Positions 8,152-18,317 are shown, counted from the first letter of the stretch. The stretch is 64,000 nucleotides of DNA from JBMNCR01 sp049366695 (GCA_049366695.1 JBMNCR010000059.1:1-64000); one strand, 5' to 3'. The notes: generated from the sequence alone by a model not told the origin. Program-made: numbers and translations.

Positions 8152-8856
8152 ATGGATGGAAAATTCAAACATATTACTATTCCAGAGCTACCAATAGATG
8201 AACAACCAAGAAATAAAATGTCAATAAATGGAAGCGAAAACCTAACAAATGCTGAACTTTTGGCAATAATTATTGGAACAGGTAATAGAAATGAAACAGC
8301 CATAACTTTATCTCAAAAGATTTTAAAGTTTTCTAATAATGATTTAAGTTATTTCATTAATTCAAGTATTGAGGAAATAATTAATAATAAAGATCTAAAA
8401 GGGATAGGTTTTGTAAAAGCCTGTAAAATTAAAGCATCTCTAGAATTAGGTAGAAGACTTAATAAACAAGTGAAAAAATGCATGAAAGTTAGATCTCCTA
8501 AAGATATTGCAGATTTATTAATAGAGGATATGAAATATTTGAAACAGGAGCATTTCAAGATTGTATTATTAGATACTAAAAATCAAATATTAGGAATAGA
8601 GACGGTAACGATTGGTACATTGAATGCATCTTTAGTGCATCCAAGAGAAGTATATAAAAGAGCCATTAAAAAAAATTGTTCTTCTATAATTGTGGCACAT
8701 AATCATCCAAGTGGTGATGCAAATCCAAGTATAGAAGATAAAAATATCACAAAAAGATTACATGATTCTGGGGAAATTTTAGGAATTAAATTAATAGATC
8801 ATATTGTAATTGGATACGATAATTACGTTAGTTTTAAAGAAATTGGTATATTATAA
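8152..8856 (+). CDS. radC: RadC family JAB-domain protein
   Basis: 234 residues. The N-terminal helix-hairpin-helix-like region (LTNAELLAIIIGTG) is followed by a JAB/MPN metalloprotease-like domain with the zinc motif HNHPSGDANPSIED. The family was named for DNA repair, but that role was not borne out, and the true function of chromosomal copies is unclear. It lies 14 bases after maf and before mreB, the common Firmicutes order maf-radC-mreBCD. Confidence 0.93.
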   Translation: MDGKFKHITIPELPIDEQPRNKMSINGSENLTNAELLAIIIGTGNRNETAITLSQKILKFSNNDLSYFINSSIEEIINNKDLKGIGFVKACKIKASLELGRRLNKQVKKCMKVRSPKDIADLLIEDMKYLKQEHFKIVLLDTKNQILGIETVTIGTLNASLVHPREVYKRAIKKNCSSIIVAHNHPSGDANPSIEDKNITKRLHDSGEILGIKLIDHIVIGYDNYVSFKEIGIL

Positions 8857-8919
8857 TAAATAATTTATTCCCAAGATACAAAATATATAGATAGATCAAT
8901 TATGAAAGGAGCACTTTTG

Positions 8920-9939
8920 TTGGGAATGTTTAATAATGCTTACGTTGGAATTGACTTAGGAACAGCCAATACTCTTGTCACAGTGAAAGGCAAGGGTATA
9001 ATTATTAGAGAACCTTCTGTAGTAGCAATAAATAAAGATTCTAAAGAAGTTATTGCTGTTGGTAATGAAGCAAAAAATATGATAGGGAGGACTCCTGGAA
9101 ATATTGTAGCAATAAGACCACTTAAAGATGGTGTAATCGCTGATTTTAGTATTACTCAAATTATGTTGCGATACTTTATAAAAAAAGCAATAAAAATATC
9201 AAGGGCTAAAAACCCAAAAGTTTTAATTGGAGTTCCTGCGGATATAACTGAAGTAGAAAGGAAAGCAGTTGTAGAGGCAGCACAAATATCTGGTGCAAAA
9301 CAAATCGGTTTAATTGAAGAAGCCTTAGCTACAGCTATAGGAGCAGACTTGCCCGTTGAAGAACCAACAGGAAATATGGTTATTGATATTGGTGGTGGAA
9401 CTACTGATATTGCAGTAATCTCTTTAGGAGGATTAGTAGTCAGTATGACAAAAAGAGTAGGTGGAAATGATTTTGATAATGCTATCATTCAATATATAAG
9501 GAATAGGTATAATTTGGCTATTGGCGAACGAACAGCAGAATTAATAAAAACAACTATAGCCTGTGCATTATTAGATTATTTTGAAGATACAGTAGATATT
9601 AAAGGAAGAGATCTGATTTCTGGATTGCCTAAAACTATAACTGTGACAACTAAAGATATATATAATGCTATAGAGGATCCGATATTTTCTATAGTAGAGG
9701 CTACAAAAAATGTTTTAGAAAAAACTCCTCCTGAGTTATCATCTGATATAATAAATAAGGGTATAATTATGACAGGTGGTGGTGCAATGCTCAAAGGATT
9801 TAATATTTTAATCCAAAGGGAGACAAATATTCAATGTAAAATAGCAGAAAATCCTTTGGATTGCGTCGCTAAGGGAACTGAGAAAGTATTAGAAAAAGGT
9901 TTTAATGATATACTTTTTTATAAATCGAAAAATAATTAA
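8920..9939 (+). CDS. mreB: Rod shape-determining protein MreB
   Basis: Bacterial actin that organises lateral cell-wall synthesis under the membrane. The 339-residue protein shows the phosphate-1 loop (GIDLGTANTLV), phosphate-2 (DIGGGTTDIAV) and the adenosine motif (MTGGGAMLKG). Start choice: an ATG at 8902 overlaps the ribosome-binding site AAAGGAG (8905-8911); the TTG at 8920 lies 8 bases after that site. The gene heads mreB-mreC-mreD-PBP2, the elongasome operon, and implies a rod-shaped cell. Confidence 0.95.
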   Translation: MGMFNNAYVGIDLGTANTLVTVKGKGIIIREPSVVAINKDSKEVIAVGNEAKNMIGRTPGNIVAIRPLKDGVIADFSITQIMLRYFIKKAIKISRAKNPKVLIGVPADITEVERKAVVEAAQISGAKQIGLIEEALATAIGADLPVEEPTGNMVIDIGGGTTDIAVISLGGLVVSMTKRVGGNDFDNAIIQYIRNRYNLAIGERTAELIKTTIACALLDYFEDTVDIKGRDLISGLPKTITVTTKDIYNAIEDPIFSIVEATKNVLEKTPPELSSDIINKGIIMTGGGAMLKGFNILIQRETNIQCKIAENPLDCVAKGTEKVLEKGFNDILFYKSKNN

Positions 9940-9955
9940 GTGGAGGATAAAATAA

Positions 9956-10762
9956 TTGAAATGGTTTGTTGAACACAAATTAACCATTACCATAATTTTT
10001 TTAGTTCTATTTCTATTGTTATGTATTGGTGCTACTGCTCAAGGGAGAACAAATACTACTATAGTTGAAGGAATAATTAGTGAAAGTATTTCACCATTGG
10101 AAAAAGTATTGTACTCTTCATCGCAATACATTAAAAACTTTTATAACTTTGTGACTGATCTCAGTTCTTTGAAAAAAAGAAATGAAGATTTAGAACAAGA
10201 ATTAATGGATTATCGGGTAAAACTAGCTGATTATGAAAGAATTGTTAAAGAAAATAGTGAGCTGCTGGAGTTATTAGAGTTTAAGAAAGAAAATAAGAAA
10301 TTTGAGTATATTTCTGCTTCTGTAATAAGTATAGACCCTTACAGAAATTTTAGTTTATTTGTTATTGACAAAGGAGAAACGAGTGAAGTAGAGAAAGATA
10401 TGATTGTAGTATTAAATGAAGGTCTAGTTGGTAGAGTATTAGAAGTATCATTTGGGACAAGTAAAGTATTATCTATCACAGATACTACTAGTATGTTTAA
10501 TGGAAAGTGCGTTCGGACAAATGATTATGTAAGAATAACTGGAGATGATAATAATACTTTACTAGGATACGTAGATTTTGAAGCTGATATTGTTGAAGGA
10601 GATGTGATTGTAACTTCAGGATATTCAGGTGTATTTCCAAAGAATATAGTTGTTGGAGAAGTAACAGAAGTACAAGAACAAAATGGCAAATTAGAAAAAC
10701 TAATTAAAATTAAGCCTGCTGTAGATATGGAAAAAATCAACAAAGTTTTAATAATAAAGTAG
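9956..10762 (+). CDS. mreC: Rod shape-determining protein MreC
   Basis: Bitopic membrane protein of the elongasome, 268 residues. It has one N-terminal transmembrane helix (about 8-27), a coiled coil (about 65-110) and an extracytoplasmic beta-barrel domain with GLVGRV and SGYSGVFPKNIVVG, typical of MreC. The start is TTG at 9956 with TGGAGG upstream. It scaffolds MreB, MreD and PBP2, which are encoded beside it. Confidence 0.93.
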   Translation: MKWFVEHKLTITIIFLVLFLLLCIGATAQGRTNTTIVEGIISESISPLEKVLYSSSQYIKNFYNFVTDLSSLKKRNEDLEQELMDYRVKLADYERIVKENSELLELLEFKKENKKFEYISASVISIDPYRNFSLFVIDKGETSEVEKDMIVVLNEGLVGRVLEVSFGTSKVLSITDTTSMFNGKCVRTNDYVRITGDDNNTLLGYVDFEADIVEGDVIVTSGYSGVFPKNIVVGEVTEVQEQNGKLEKLIKIKPAVDMEKINKVLIIK

Positions 10763-10773
10763 TTGGTGATAGA

Positions 10774-11265
10774 TTGAAGACTCTGGTTTTAAGTTTTATT
10801 TTATTAATCGAATTAATTTTTCAAGGGACTGTATTTCAATATTTTAATTTGAATAATTATTATCCTGATTTAGTTTTAATTACATTAGTATCTTTTTCAA
10901 TCATATTTGAGAAAGAATATGCCTATAAATTAGGATTAATAATTGGGATATTAGCGGATATAATATATGGAAATGTATTTGGGTTACATACATTAGTCTA
11001 TCTTGTTACCACATATGTAATAAGTTTAATGAGTTCAAATATTTTCAAAGAGAATTTACTCATACCAGTTATTATGTTTCCATTAGGAGCTCTATTAAAC
11101 GGTTCAATGAATTATCTATTACATTACTTATTGAGAATAGATATTGATTTTTGGGATTATATTTCTAAATATAGACATGAATATTGGATTGTAAATATCT
11201 TAGGAGTTATTATTATCTATATGTTAACATTAAAATTTATAAAAGCAAAGCTTTTTAAACTCTAA
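10774..11265 (+). CDS. mreD: Rod shape-determining protein MreD
   Basis: Integral membrane protein of 163 residues with about five helices and the MreD-like segment YPDLVLITLVSFSIIFEKEYAYKLG. Start TTG at 10774, 11 bases after mreC; the ribosome-binding site is a weak GGTGAT. MreD is poorly conserved in sequence, but its place between mreC and a class B PBP makes the call firm. Confidence 0.9.
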   Translation: MKTLVLSFILLIELIFQGTVFQYFNLNNYYPDLVLITLVSFSIIFEKEYAYKLGLIIGILADIIYGNVFGLHTLVYLVTTYVISLMSSNIFKENLLIPVIMFPLGALLNGSMNYLLHYLLRIDIDFWDYISKYRHEYWIVNILGVIIIYMLTLKFIKAKLFKL

Positions 11266-11291
11266 AATAAGGAGTTAGATTAGGTGGTAAA

Positions 11292-13769
11292 ATGATAATT
11301 AATGAAAAAAAATATAGAATAAGTTTTTTAATTATTGTACTAGTATTAATGGGAACACTTTTTATATTTAAACTTGCTCAGTTGCAAATTGTGGATAATG
11401 AGTACTACAGTAATTTGGCAGAAAATAAAATAATCCAAAAAATATCTGAGACTGCTCCTAGGGGAAGTATATTTACTAGTGATGGTTACGAAATAGCAAA
11501 AAATAAAATAGGTTATACTATAGAGTTGACCTATACGAATATTAGTGATGAAGATCAAAATAAAGTGCTTTTAAATCTATATAATATACTTGAAAATAAT
11601 GATGAAGAATTCACAGATGATTTTCCTATATTAATTACTAATGGAAAATTTGTTTATACATATAAAATAGATGAAGAGTATTGGAAAAAAGACAATGATA
11701 TATCATCTGATGCCACAGCTACAGAGGTATTAGAGCTTTTAAGAAATAAATATAATGTTAAGGAAGAAGTAAATAATGAAGTAGCTTTAAAAGCAATAGA
11801 ATCAGTACATATGGATTCGAATTTACCAATTAAAATAAGTGAAGGAGAAGTTATTTTCACGTATTCCTATAAAGAAGAAGATTGGAAAAAATGGTACGGT
11901 TTTTCAGAAGAAGAATACACTTTATCAGCAGGAGATGCATTTAATAAATTAAGGGAAAAATATAGTATTGATGATTCTTATACTGCTGAAGATGCGAGAA
12001 AAATATTGGTATTAAGGCAGAGTATTAAATCCCAGGGGTTTAGATCTTGGGAACCCATAGAAATAGCATCGAATGTTAATAAAGAAACAGCCTTCGAAAT
12101 TGATACAAATATCCACCTGTTGGCAGGTGTAGTAGTCACAGCTAATCCAATTAGATACTATCCTTTTGAAAACTTAGCTTCTCATGTATTGGGATATATC
12201 GGTAAAGTTAATGAAATAGATGTAGAAGAAAAAGGATATAAGATGAATGACCTTAAAGGAATCAGTGGAATAGAAGCTGCTTTTGAAGAGTACTTAAAAG
12301 GTGAAGATGGAGAAAAATTTGCAGTTACTGATTATATGGGGAGACCGCAAGAAGATGATTTGACAAGTGAAGTAATAGACCCTATTCCTGGAGATGATGT
12401 TTATTTAACTATTGATTATGACGTCCAAAAAGCTGCTGAAGCTGCATTGGAAAATCAAATAAAGTCAATAAAAAAATTGAGAGCACCCAAGGCTAGTTCA
12501 GGAGCAGTTGTTGTTTTAAATGTTAATACAGGAGCAGTATTAGCTTTGGCAAGTTATCCAGAATATGATCCTAATTTATTTTCTACTGGTATTAGCTCTG
12601 AAAATTGGGGAAAATTAAATGTATTAGTGGATGATCCGTTGTATCCAAAACCCCTTTATAATAATGCCACACTTACTGCTTTGCAACCTGGGTCTACTTT
12701 CAAACCTATGATGGCGATATCTGCTTTGGAAGAAAATGTGTTGACTAAAAATTCAAGAATTTACTGTGGGAAAACATACTCCCGATTTCCACAATTTTCG
12801 TGTTTAGGTTACCATGGGAATGAAACGGTTGTGAGTGCTATTCAGGATTCCTGTAATATTTTTTTCTATGAAACAGGTTATAGATTAGGCGTTGATGCGA
12901 TTGAAAAATATGCAAAAATGTATGGCTTAGGAACAAAAACAGGTATTGAGATTGCGGAGTCTTCAGGTTACTTGGCTACGAGAGATGAAAAAAGAAGGAT
13001 TTGGACATATAGTGCATCAGATTATATTAGGAATACTGTAGGTATAGACGGTACAGCTGAAATAATAAATGATGAAGGGAATAAGCAGGAAGTATATAAA
13101 TCATATGCTATTGCTAAAGAATTGTTTACAAATATAACTGAAGAGTATGATTCGTATGGGGATGTATTTAGACAAGTTAGTAAGATCTTGTCAAAGTATA
13201 ATATTAAAGAATCAAAATATTTACATAGGATTACTCAATATGTTCTAGCGGGAAGATGGGTAGCGACAGATACGGTTAACGCATCTATTGGACAAGGGGG
13301 TAATTCTTTTACACCAATACAATTAGCAAATTATGTTGCAACTTTAGTAAATGGTGGTTACCATCGAGAAGTATATTTAGTTGAAAAAGTAGTATCTAAT
13401 GATGGCACAATAGTATATCAACACGAAGAAAAAGTGATTAACAAACTTGATATAGATGAAAAAAATATTAAGTTAGTAAAAGAAGGAATGAAACGAGTTG
13501 CTTTATATAGTACTGGTAGGTATGCTTTTTTAGGGTTTGATCATGAAAATATTGGCGTAGGTGGAAAAACAGGAACTGCTCAATATGGGTCGGAGAAAAT
13601 CGATAATACAGCTTGGTTTGAGTGTTTTACACCTTATGAGGATCCTGAAATTGTAGTTGTATCAATGATTATTCAAGGGAAGACTAGTTCTAATGCTGTA
13701 CCAATAGCTAGAGAAGTAGTGGACGCCTATTTTTATAATAATGATAGTGTTGAAGAAGATTTAGAATAA
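11292..13769 (+). CDS. mrdA: Penicillin-binding protein 2, class B transpeptidase
   Basis: Cross-links peptidoglycan during elongation. It has an N-terminal membrane anchor (about residues 10-30), a long pedestal region, and a transpeptidase domain with the three active-site motifs: S468-T-F-K, S520-C-N and K759-T-G-T. At 825 residues it is about 150-200 residues longer than typical PBP2. Extra sequence lies in the pedestal (about 85-250) and between the SxN and KTG motifs (about 575-650, rich in charged residues). It is the last gene after mreBCD. No minCD or rodA follows. Confidence 0.93.
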   Translation: MIINEKKYRISFLIIVLVLMGTLFIFKLAQLQIVDNEYYSNLAENKIIQKISETAPRGSIFTSDGYEIAKNKIGYTIELTYTNISDEDQNKVLLNLYNILENNDEEFTDDFPILITNGKFVYTYKIDEEYWKKDNDISSDATATEVLELLRNKYNVKEEVNNEVALKAIESVHMDSNLPIKISEGEVIFTYSYKEEDWKKWYGFSEEEYTLSAGDAFNKLREKYSIDDSYTAEDARKILVLRQSIKSQGFRSWEPIEIASNVNKETAFEIDTNIHLLAGVVVTANPIRYYPFENLASHVLGYIGKVNEIDVEEKGYKMNDLKGISGIEAAFEEYLKGEDGEKFAVTDYMGRPQEDDLTSEVIDPIPGDDVYLTIDYDVQKAAEAALENQIKSIKKLRAPKASSGAVVVLNVNTGAVLALASYPEYDPNLFSTGISSENWGKLNVLVDDPLYPKPLYNNATLTALQPGSTFKPMMAISALEENVLTKNSRIYCGKTYSRFPQFSCLGYHGNETVVSAIQDSCNIFFYETGYRLGVDAIEKYAKMYGLGTKTGIEIAESSGYLATRDEKRRIWTYSASDYIRNTVGIDGTAEIINDEGNKQEVYKSYAIAKELFTNITEEYDSYGDVFRQVSKILSKYNIKESKYLHRITQYVLAGRWVATDTVNASIGQGGNSFTPIQLANYVATLVNGGYHREVYLVEKVVSNDGTIVYQHEEKVINKLDIDEKNIKLVKEGMKRVALYSTGRYAFLGFDHENIGVGGKTGTAQYGSEKIDNTAWFECFTPYEDPEIVVVSMIIQGKTSSNAVPIAREVVDAYFYNNDSVEEDLE

Positions 13770-13871
13770 TTCTAATTTTGCAGTGAATATTTTATTAGAA
13801 AGTCGTAAGACAATAATGAAAAGATTATGGGTCAGCAATTAGTTTAACTTAATTGAAAGGCGAGATTAATA

Positions 13872-14990
13872 ATGAGTAGTGAAGTTTTTTTTACTGATAT
13901 AAAAGATATTGGGAGAGGAGATAATCTTTTACTTAGATTAGATAACTTGATTAATAAATCAAATATATGTAAAGTTGTAAAATCCAAAGATTTAACGGCT
14001 ATTAAATTGCATTTTGGAGAACCAGGTAATACTACATTTGTTAGTCCAGTATTTGTAAGGAAAGTAGTTGATAAAATAAAAGAAGCACAAGGAAATCCAT
14101 ACTTAACAGATACTAACACATTGTATTTTGGGAAAAGGGATAATAGTGTTAATCATCTAAATTCTGCAATTAAAAATGGTTTTGCATATGCGGTTGTTGA
14201 TGCTCCTATAATAATTGCAGATGGGATTAGAGGAAAAAATACTCAAAGTATTACTATTAACAAAAAACATTTCAAAGAAGTTTTAATTGCAGGAGATATT
14301 AATAATTCTGATTCTATGATCGTGTTATCTCATTTTAAAGGACATGAACTTGCTGGGTTTGGAGGAGCAATAAAAAATCTAGCTATGGGTTGTGCTTCAG
14401 CAGCAGGAAAGCAAAAGCAACACTCAACTATGAAACCTGAAGTAGGTAGTTTTTGTATAAAATGTGGTAAATGTATCAAATGGTGTCCTGAAGGTGCTAT
14501 TCAGTTACATGAGAAAAAAGCAAAGATATCTAAAAAAGTATGTGTGGGTTGCGGTGAGTGCATAGCAATGTGTCCAGTTAATGCAATAAAACCTCAATGG
14601 AAGACTAATTACAAAGAATTTCATGAGAGAATGGTAGAATATGCATATGGAGCTGTGAAAGAAAAGATGCAAGATCAAAAAGTTGCCTTTATAAATTTTG
14701 TTATAAATGTAACTCCTCATTGTGATTGTAAATCTTGGAGCAATCGAGCTATTGTACCAGATGTTGGTATACTAGCATCATTTGATCCTGTAGCATTAGA
14801 TAAAGCATCCTTTGATTTAGTAAACGATGAAAGAGGAATAAATGAAACAATGCTATCATGTAACCATGAACAAGGAGAAGATAAATTTTTTGCCATTGAA
14901 AATAGACAAATAGATTCAAACCATCAGTTAAATTATGCAGATGAAGTAGGTCTCGGTTCTCAAGATTATGAATTAATAAGAGTAAAATAA
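13872..14990 (+). CDS. DUF362 domain protein with two 4Fe-4S clusters
   Basis: 372 residues. The N-terminal and C-terminal parts form a DUF362 domain (for example LKGHELAGFGGAIKNLAMG-like core), and a ferredoxin module is inserted at about residues 196-240 with CIKCGKCIKWCP and CVGCGECIAMCP. Such proteins are common in anaerobes; their reaction is unknown, though a redox role is likely. Ribosome-binding site AAAGGCGAG lies rather far upstream. It is a single-gene unit about 100 bases after the PBP2 gene; no terminator between them is evident, so read-through is possible. Confidence 0.85.
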   Translation: MSSEVFFTDIKDIGRGDNLLLRLDNLINKSNICKVVKSKDLTAIKLHFGEPGNTTFVSPVFVRKVVDKIKEAQGNPYLTDTNTLYFGKRDNSVNHLNSAIKNGFAYAVVDAPIIIADGIRGKNTQSITINKKHFKEVLIAGDINNSDSMIVLSHFKGHELAGFGGAIKNLAMGCASAAGKQKQHSTMKPEVGSFCIKCGKCIKWCPEGAIQLHEKKAKISKKVCVGCGECIAMCPVNAIKPQWKTNYKEFHERMVEYAYGAVKEKMQDQKVAFINFVINVTPHCDCKSWSNRAIVPDVGILASFDPVALDKASFDLVNDERGINETMLSCNHEQGEDKFFAIENRQIDSNHQLNYADEVGLGSQDYELIRVK

Positions 14991-15097
14991 ATTAGTTTGA
15001 TAGTGTTATTATATTTTAATTTATTTATTAGCATATAATTTTTATTTAACTATAAAAAAGTATATTTATTTTATTATGTAATTTTTTCATATTCTAT

Positions 15098-16264
15098 TTA
15101 CATATAATGATTTTCTTTTCTAAGGTTGATTATAAACGTATATTCAAAATTATTATTCAAATATTCTAATATTTCTTTTTTAAATAAATACATGTCTTTT
15201 TTAGTATTTTCGTCTAATATTAATTGAAATAAGACTATATGTTTTTTATTTTCTTCTATTACTCTAAAATCGTTAATAAACTTGATATCATCTAATGAAT
15301 TAATCATTATAAAGACTTTTTCTTTAATATTGTTAGTTATTTTGCATGTATCTTCTACAGGATCCATATGCAATAATAAAGATACACCTAGATCTATATT
15401 AATGTTGCGTTCAATAGTATCTATAATTTCATGAGCAACTAATAGTGATAATGTAGAAGATATTTCTACATGTGCTGTTGCCATCTTTGACACAGGGCCA
15501 TAATCATGTACAATAATTTCGTGTACATTTATTATTCCATCATAACTGCAAATATATTTTTTTATGATATCTATTAATTCTTTGTCAGGTTTATCTCCTA
15601 TAATCGTGTCAAAGGATTCTCTTACAAATTTATATCCGTTATAAATAATGAATAGTGCAACTAAACAACCTGTATATCCGTCAATTGTGTAGTGGGTATA
15701 TTTAGAAATAAGAAAGGATAATAATACTGAGCTGGTAGACCATACATCACTGAAGCAATCTACCGACGCCGTTTTTAATACCTTAGAATTTATTAGTTGG
15801 GACATTTTTAAATAGAATCTTCCAAGCCATAGCTTTATTAGTATTGTAATAATCAAAATACCTATTATTATCCAATTAAACTTAAGAACAGTAGGATTTA
15901 TAATTCGTTGGATTGAATCTTTCATTAATTCATAACCTATTACGAGGATTATAAAAGATACAATCAACGAAGAAATATATTCTGTTCTTCCATGTCCAAA
16001 AGGGTGCTCTCTATCTGCAGGCTTCACAGAGATTTTAAAACCTATCAATCCAACCATCCCTGTAGCTGTATCGGATAGATTATTTATACTATCTGCAATT
16101 AAAGATATGCTATTTGAAAATAATCCAACTAGCAGTTTAACTACGAATAAGAATATATTTAGTAGAATTCCTATTAAACTACTAAAATATCCATATTCTT
16201 TTCTTTCATCACTTTTATTTAGTTTTTTACTTTTAATCTTATTTTGAATAAAACTTATTAACAT
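15098..16264 (-). CDS. Cation diffusion facilitator family transporter
   Basis: Membrane antiporter that exports divalent metals (Zn, Mn, Fe or Co) in exchange for protons. It has six helices in the first 210 residues, with the metal-site signature SLIADSINNLSD in helix 2 and HPFGHGRTEY after it, followed by a cytoplasmic ferredoxin-like domain. The protein (388 residues) is about 90 residues longer than minimal CDF proteins; the tail looks like a second small alpha/beta domain. Start: the GTG at 16273 overlaps the AGGTGA site, so the ATG at 16264 is preferred. Metal specificity cannot be read from the sequence. Confidence 0.88.
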   Translation of the reverse strand: MLISFIQNKIKSKKLNKSDERKEYGYFSSLIGILLNIFLFVVKLLVGLFSNSISLIADSINNLSDTATGMVGLIGFKISVKPADREHPFGHGRTEYISSLIVSFIILVIGYELMKDSIQRIINPTVLKFNWIIIGILIITILIKLWLGRFYLKMSQLINSKVLKTASVDCFSDVWSTSSVLLSFLISKYTHYTIDGYTGCLVALFIIYNGYKFVRESFDTIIGDKPDKELIDIIKKYICSYDGIINVHEIIVHDYGPVSKMATAHVEISSTLSLLVAHEIIDTIERNINIDLGVSLLLHMDPVEDTCKITNNIKEKVFIMINSLDDIKFINDFRVIEENKKHIVLFQLILDENTKKDMYLFKKEILEYLNNNFEYTFIINLRKENHYM

Positions 16265-16333
16265 ATTCTTCACCTATTAGTATTATATAATATATATTAC
16301 TAAAATATAAATCATTCTTTTAATATTTTATAT

Positions 16334-16361
16334 TTGACATAATATTTTTATGTGGTATAAT
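16334..16361 (+). promoter_or_regulatory. Promoter of the initiator tRNA gene
   Basis: TTGACA (16334-16339) and TATAAT (16356-16361) are separated by 16 bp, a consensus vegetative promoter ending 13 bases before the tRNA. Confidence 0.85.
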
Positions 16362-16374
16362 TAATATCATACAC

Positions 16375-16450
<76 letters not shown>

Positions 16451-16455
16451 TTAGC

Positions 16456-16478
16456 AAATAACGTAAGTTATTTTTTTT
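16456..16478 (+). terminator. Intrinsic terminator of the initiator tRNA gene
   Basis: AAATAAC and GTTATTT form a 7-bp stem with loop GTAA, followed by a run of T, 6 bases after the tRNA. Confidence 0.75.
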
Positions 16479-16630
16479 GCAATTAATTAGTTAAACAAAT
16501 ATTAAAAGTTAGTATGCAAAATTTATTTGGTTATTGTATGACTTAGATGTTGATTTGATATGAGCTACTCCAGAATAACGTGGATTGTATGCTGTTAGGA
16601 TACATAAAAACATAATATTGATAATAATAA

Positions 16631-16658
16631 AAATCTAGGTCACCCTAGATTTTTTTTA
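16631..16658. terminator. Intrinsic terminator hairpin between tRNA and phosphatase gene
   Basis: AAATCTAGG and CCTAGATTT form a perfect 9-bp stem with loop TCAC, followed by eight T on the plus strand. No plus-strand gene is seen between the tRNA terminator and this one, so it may be a back-up terminator or end an unrecognised short RNA (about 16480-16630). It may also act on the minus-strand gene that ends at 16729. Confidence 0.7.
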
Positions 16659-16728
16659 ATACTAAAAAAAGTATTGCTAGCATAATCTAATAAGTATATA
16701 CAAAGGAGTGTAAATGATATCAATAGCA

Positions 16729-18108
16729 TCATAGTTGAATACCTAACAAACATACATCATCCTCTTCATCATTTCCATTGCGAAATTCGTCAATGCTGCT
16801 TATTATATTATGGCATACTTCATCTATAGATAAAGTATGAGATTTTCTGATTATATCTAGTAATCTATTAGTATTATAAAATTGACGGCTTGTATTTCTA
16901 GTTTCTGGAATACCATCTGTATACAAAAACAATTGATCGCCAGATTCATATAATACAGAAGTAGAACATGTATTACCATCAGGCATATATTTACTTAATC
17001 CAACTAAAGGTTTGTTTGGATGTAACATTTGAAAAATATTTTGTTTTTTTCTAAAGAGAATTGCTGAAGGATGTCCTGCATTACAGTACTCAATTGATTT
17101 CTTCATAGGATCAATTACTAAGTACATCATACTAAAAAAATTATCAGGAATTACTTCTTCTATATCTTTTTCTACAAATTCAATTACTTTTTGTGGTTTT
17201 TTAAGTAGTCCTTTCCTTTTGCTACAATGTTTTAATATTAATTTTACCATACTTGTTATCATGGCAGCATCAATACCATGACCTGTCATATCTGCAATAG
17301 TAATACTAACCTTATGTGAGTCTAGAAGAAAGAAATCATAAAAATCTCCGCCTACTTTTCTGAATGGTTTTAAATAAGAATAGAAATTGACATATTGTGA
17401 TTTGAACCTGTTACTACGTGGAATAATTTTTTTTTGAATATTTTGTGCAAATTCTAGTTGCTTGTTAAAAATATCATTTTTTTGTTTCAACTGTTTGTTT
17501 AGTTCTATTACCATTGATGTTTTTGAAGCCAATGTAGCGATCAAATCAACAGTATCGATTTTTGATTCATTATCAACATTATCTTTGCGAGTACAAATTA
17601 CGGCTTCAAATCTACATACCTTATCGCCTAATCCCCAACATTTTGTTTCGGTAACGCTAACATTAGTATTTAATATATCTGATAAAGCTCCTGAAATAAA
17701 TCCTGATTCAAATGAACATAATGCTTCCCCGATATCTGGAAATCCTGAACAAACGGCACATTCATCTTCTTCTATAATAATTTTACGGTTATCCATATGT
17801 ACGATACGTGTTTTACCAATCATTAAATGGTCTAAATATTTTATTAACATGTTAATATCATTTATATGGAATAGATTTGTTGAAATATGTGATCCTGCTT
17901 CAAATAATAAAGCGTTTGATAATTTAGAACCAAAAGTATCTCTTAGAGCCACTCTAAGAATTCTCATGTATGCTAAATCAATATTATGTCCTAATTCATT
18001 TCGAACTGGGCAATTAATATCTTCCAAAGTAAGCTGAATCTGATTATTCATCTCTTTTAGTTGATATGACATCGCATTTTTAAATTCTCTTAAATATACA
18101 TCACTCAT
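16729..18108 (-). CDS. V4R-domain SpoIIE-type protein phosphatase
   Basis: 459 residues. The N-terminal part (about 30-170) resembles a V4R domain, a small-ligand-binding fold, with a cysteine pair in DECAVC and the GDKVCRFEA end. A coiled linker (about 185-225) follows, then a PP2C-like SpoIIE/RsbU phosphatase domain with the metal motifs GGDFYDFF and ADMTGHGIDAAM and the late FLYTDGIPE and DDVCLLGI. RsbU-type enzymes dephosphorylate anti-anti-sigma factors; here the V4R domain is probably the sensor. The ribosome-binding site is GAGGAG. It is a lone gene with no sigma or anti-sigma partner nearby. Confidence 0.87.
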   Translation of the reverse strand: MSDVYLREFKNAMSYQLKEMNNQIQLTLEDINCPVRNELGHNIDLAYMRILRVALRDTFGSKLSNALLFEAGSHISTNLFHINDINMLIKYLDHLMIGKTRIVHMDNRKIIIEEDECAVCSGFPDIGEALCSFESGFISGALSDILNTNVSVTETKCWGLGDKVCRFEAVICTRKDNVDNESKIDTVDLIATLASKTSMVIELNKQLKQKNDIFNKQLEFAQNIQKKIIPRSNRFKSQYVNFYSYLKPFRKVGGDFYDFFLLDSHKVSITIADMTGHGIDAAMITSMVKLILKHCSKRKGLLKKPQKVIEFVEKDIEEVIPDNFFSMMYLVIDPMKKSIEYCNAGHPSAILFRKKQNIFQMLHPNKPLVGLSKYMPDGNTCSTSVLYESGDQLFLYTDGIPETRNTSRQFYNTNRLLDIIRKSHTLSIDEVCHNIISSIDEFRNGNDEEDDVCLLGIQL

Positions 18109-18317
18109 ATCATTCTCACTCCTCGTACTTTTATTAATTATATTATATTTTTCTACTTAATACTACAATGTTTTTAGTGATTGATCAGTTTATATAGTTT
18201 TGTATATAATAATTTTTATTACCTAAATATATTATGTATACAATATATTTAGTAGCATAGTTTGAAATGTATAAGAATACATAATATAATAAAAGAAAAG
18301 CGAGAGAGGTGTCCTAG

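Noticed and set aside
9156..9488. 110-codon minus-strand frame within mreB
   Set aside because: Antisense to highly conserved actin-fold motifs of MreB; no start signals.
17462..18037. 191-codon plus-strand frame
   Set aside because: It lies antisense within the V4R-SpoIIE phosphatase gene, lacks a ribosome-binding site and has unusual composition.
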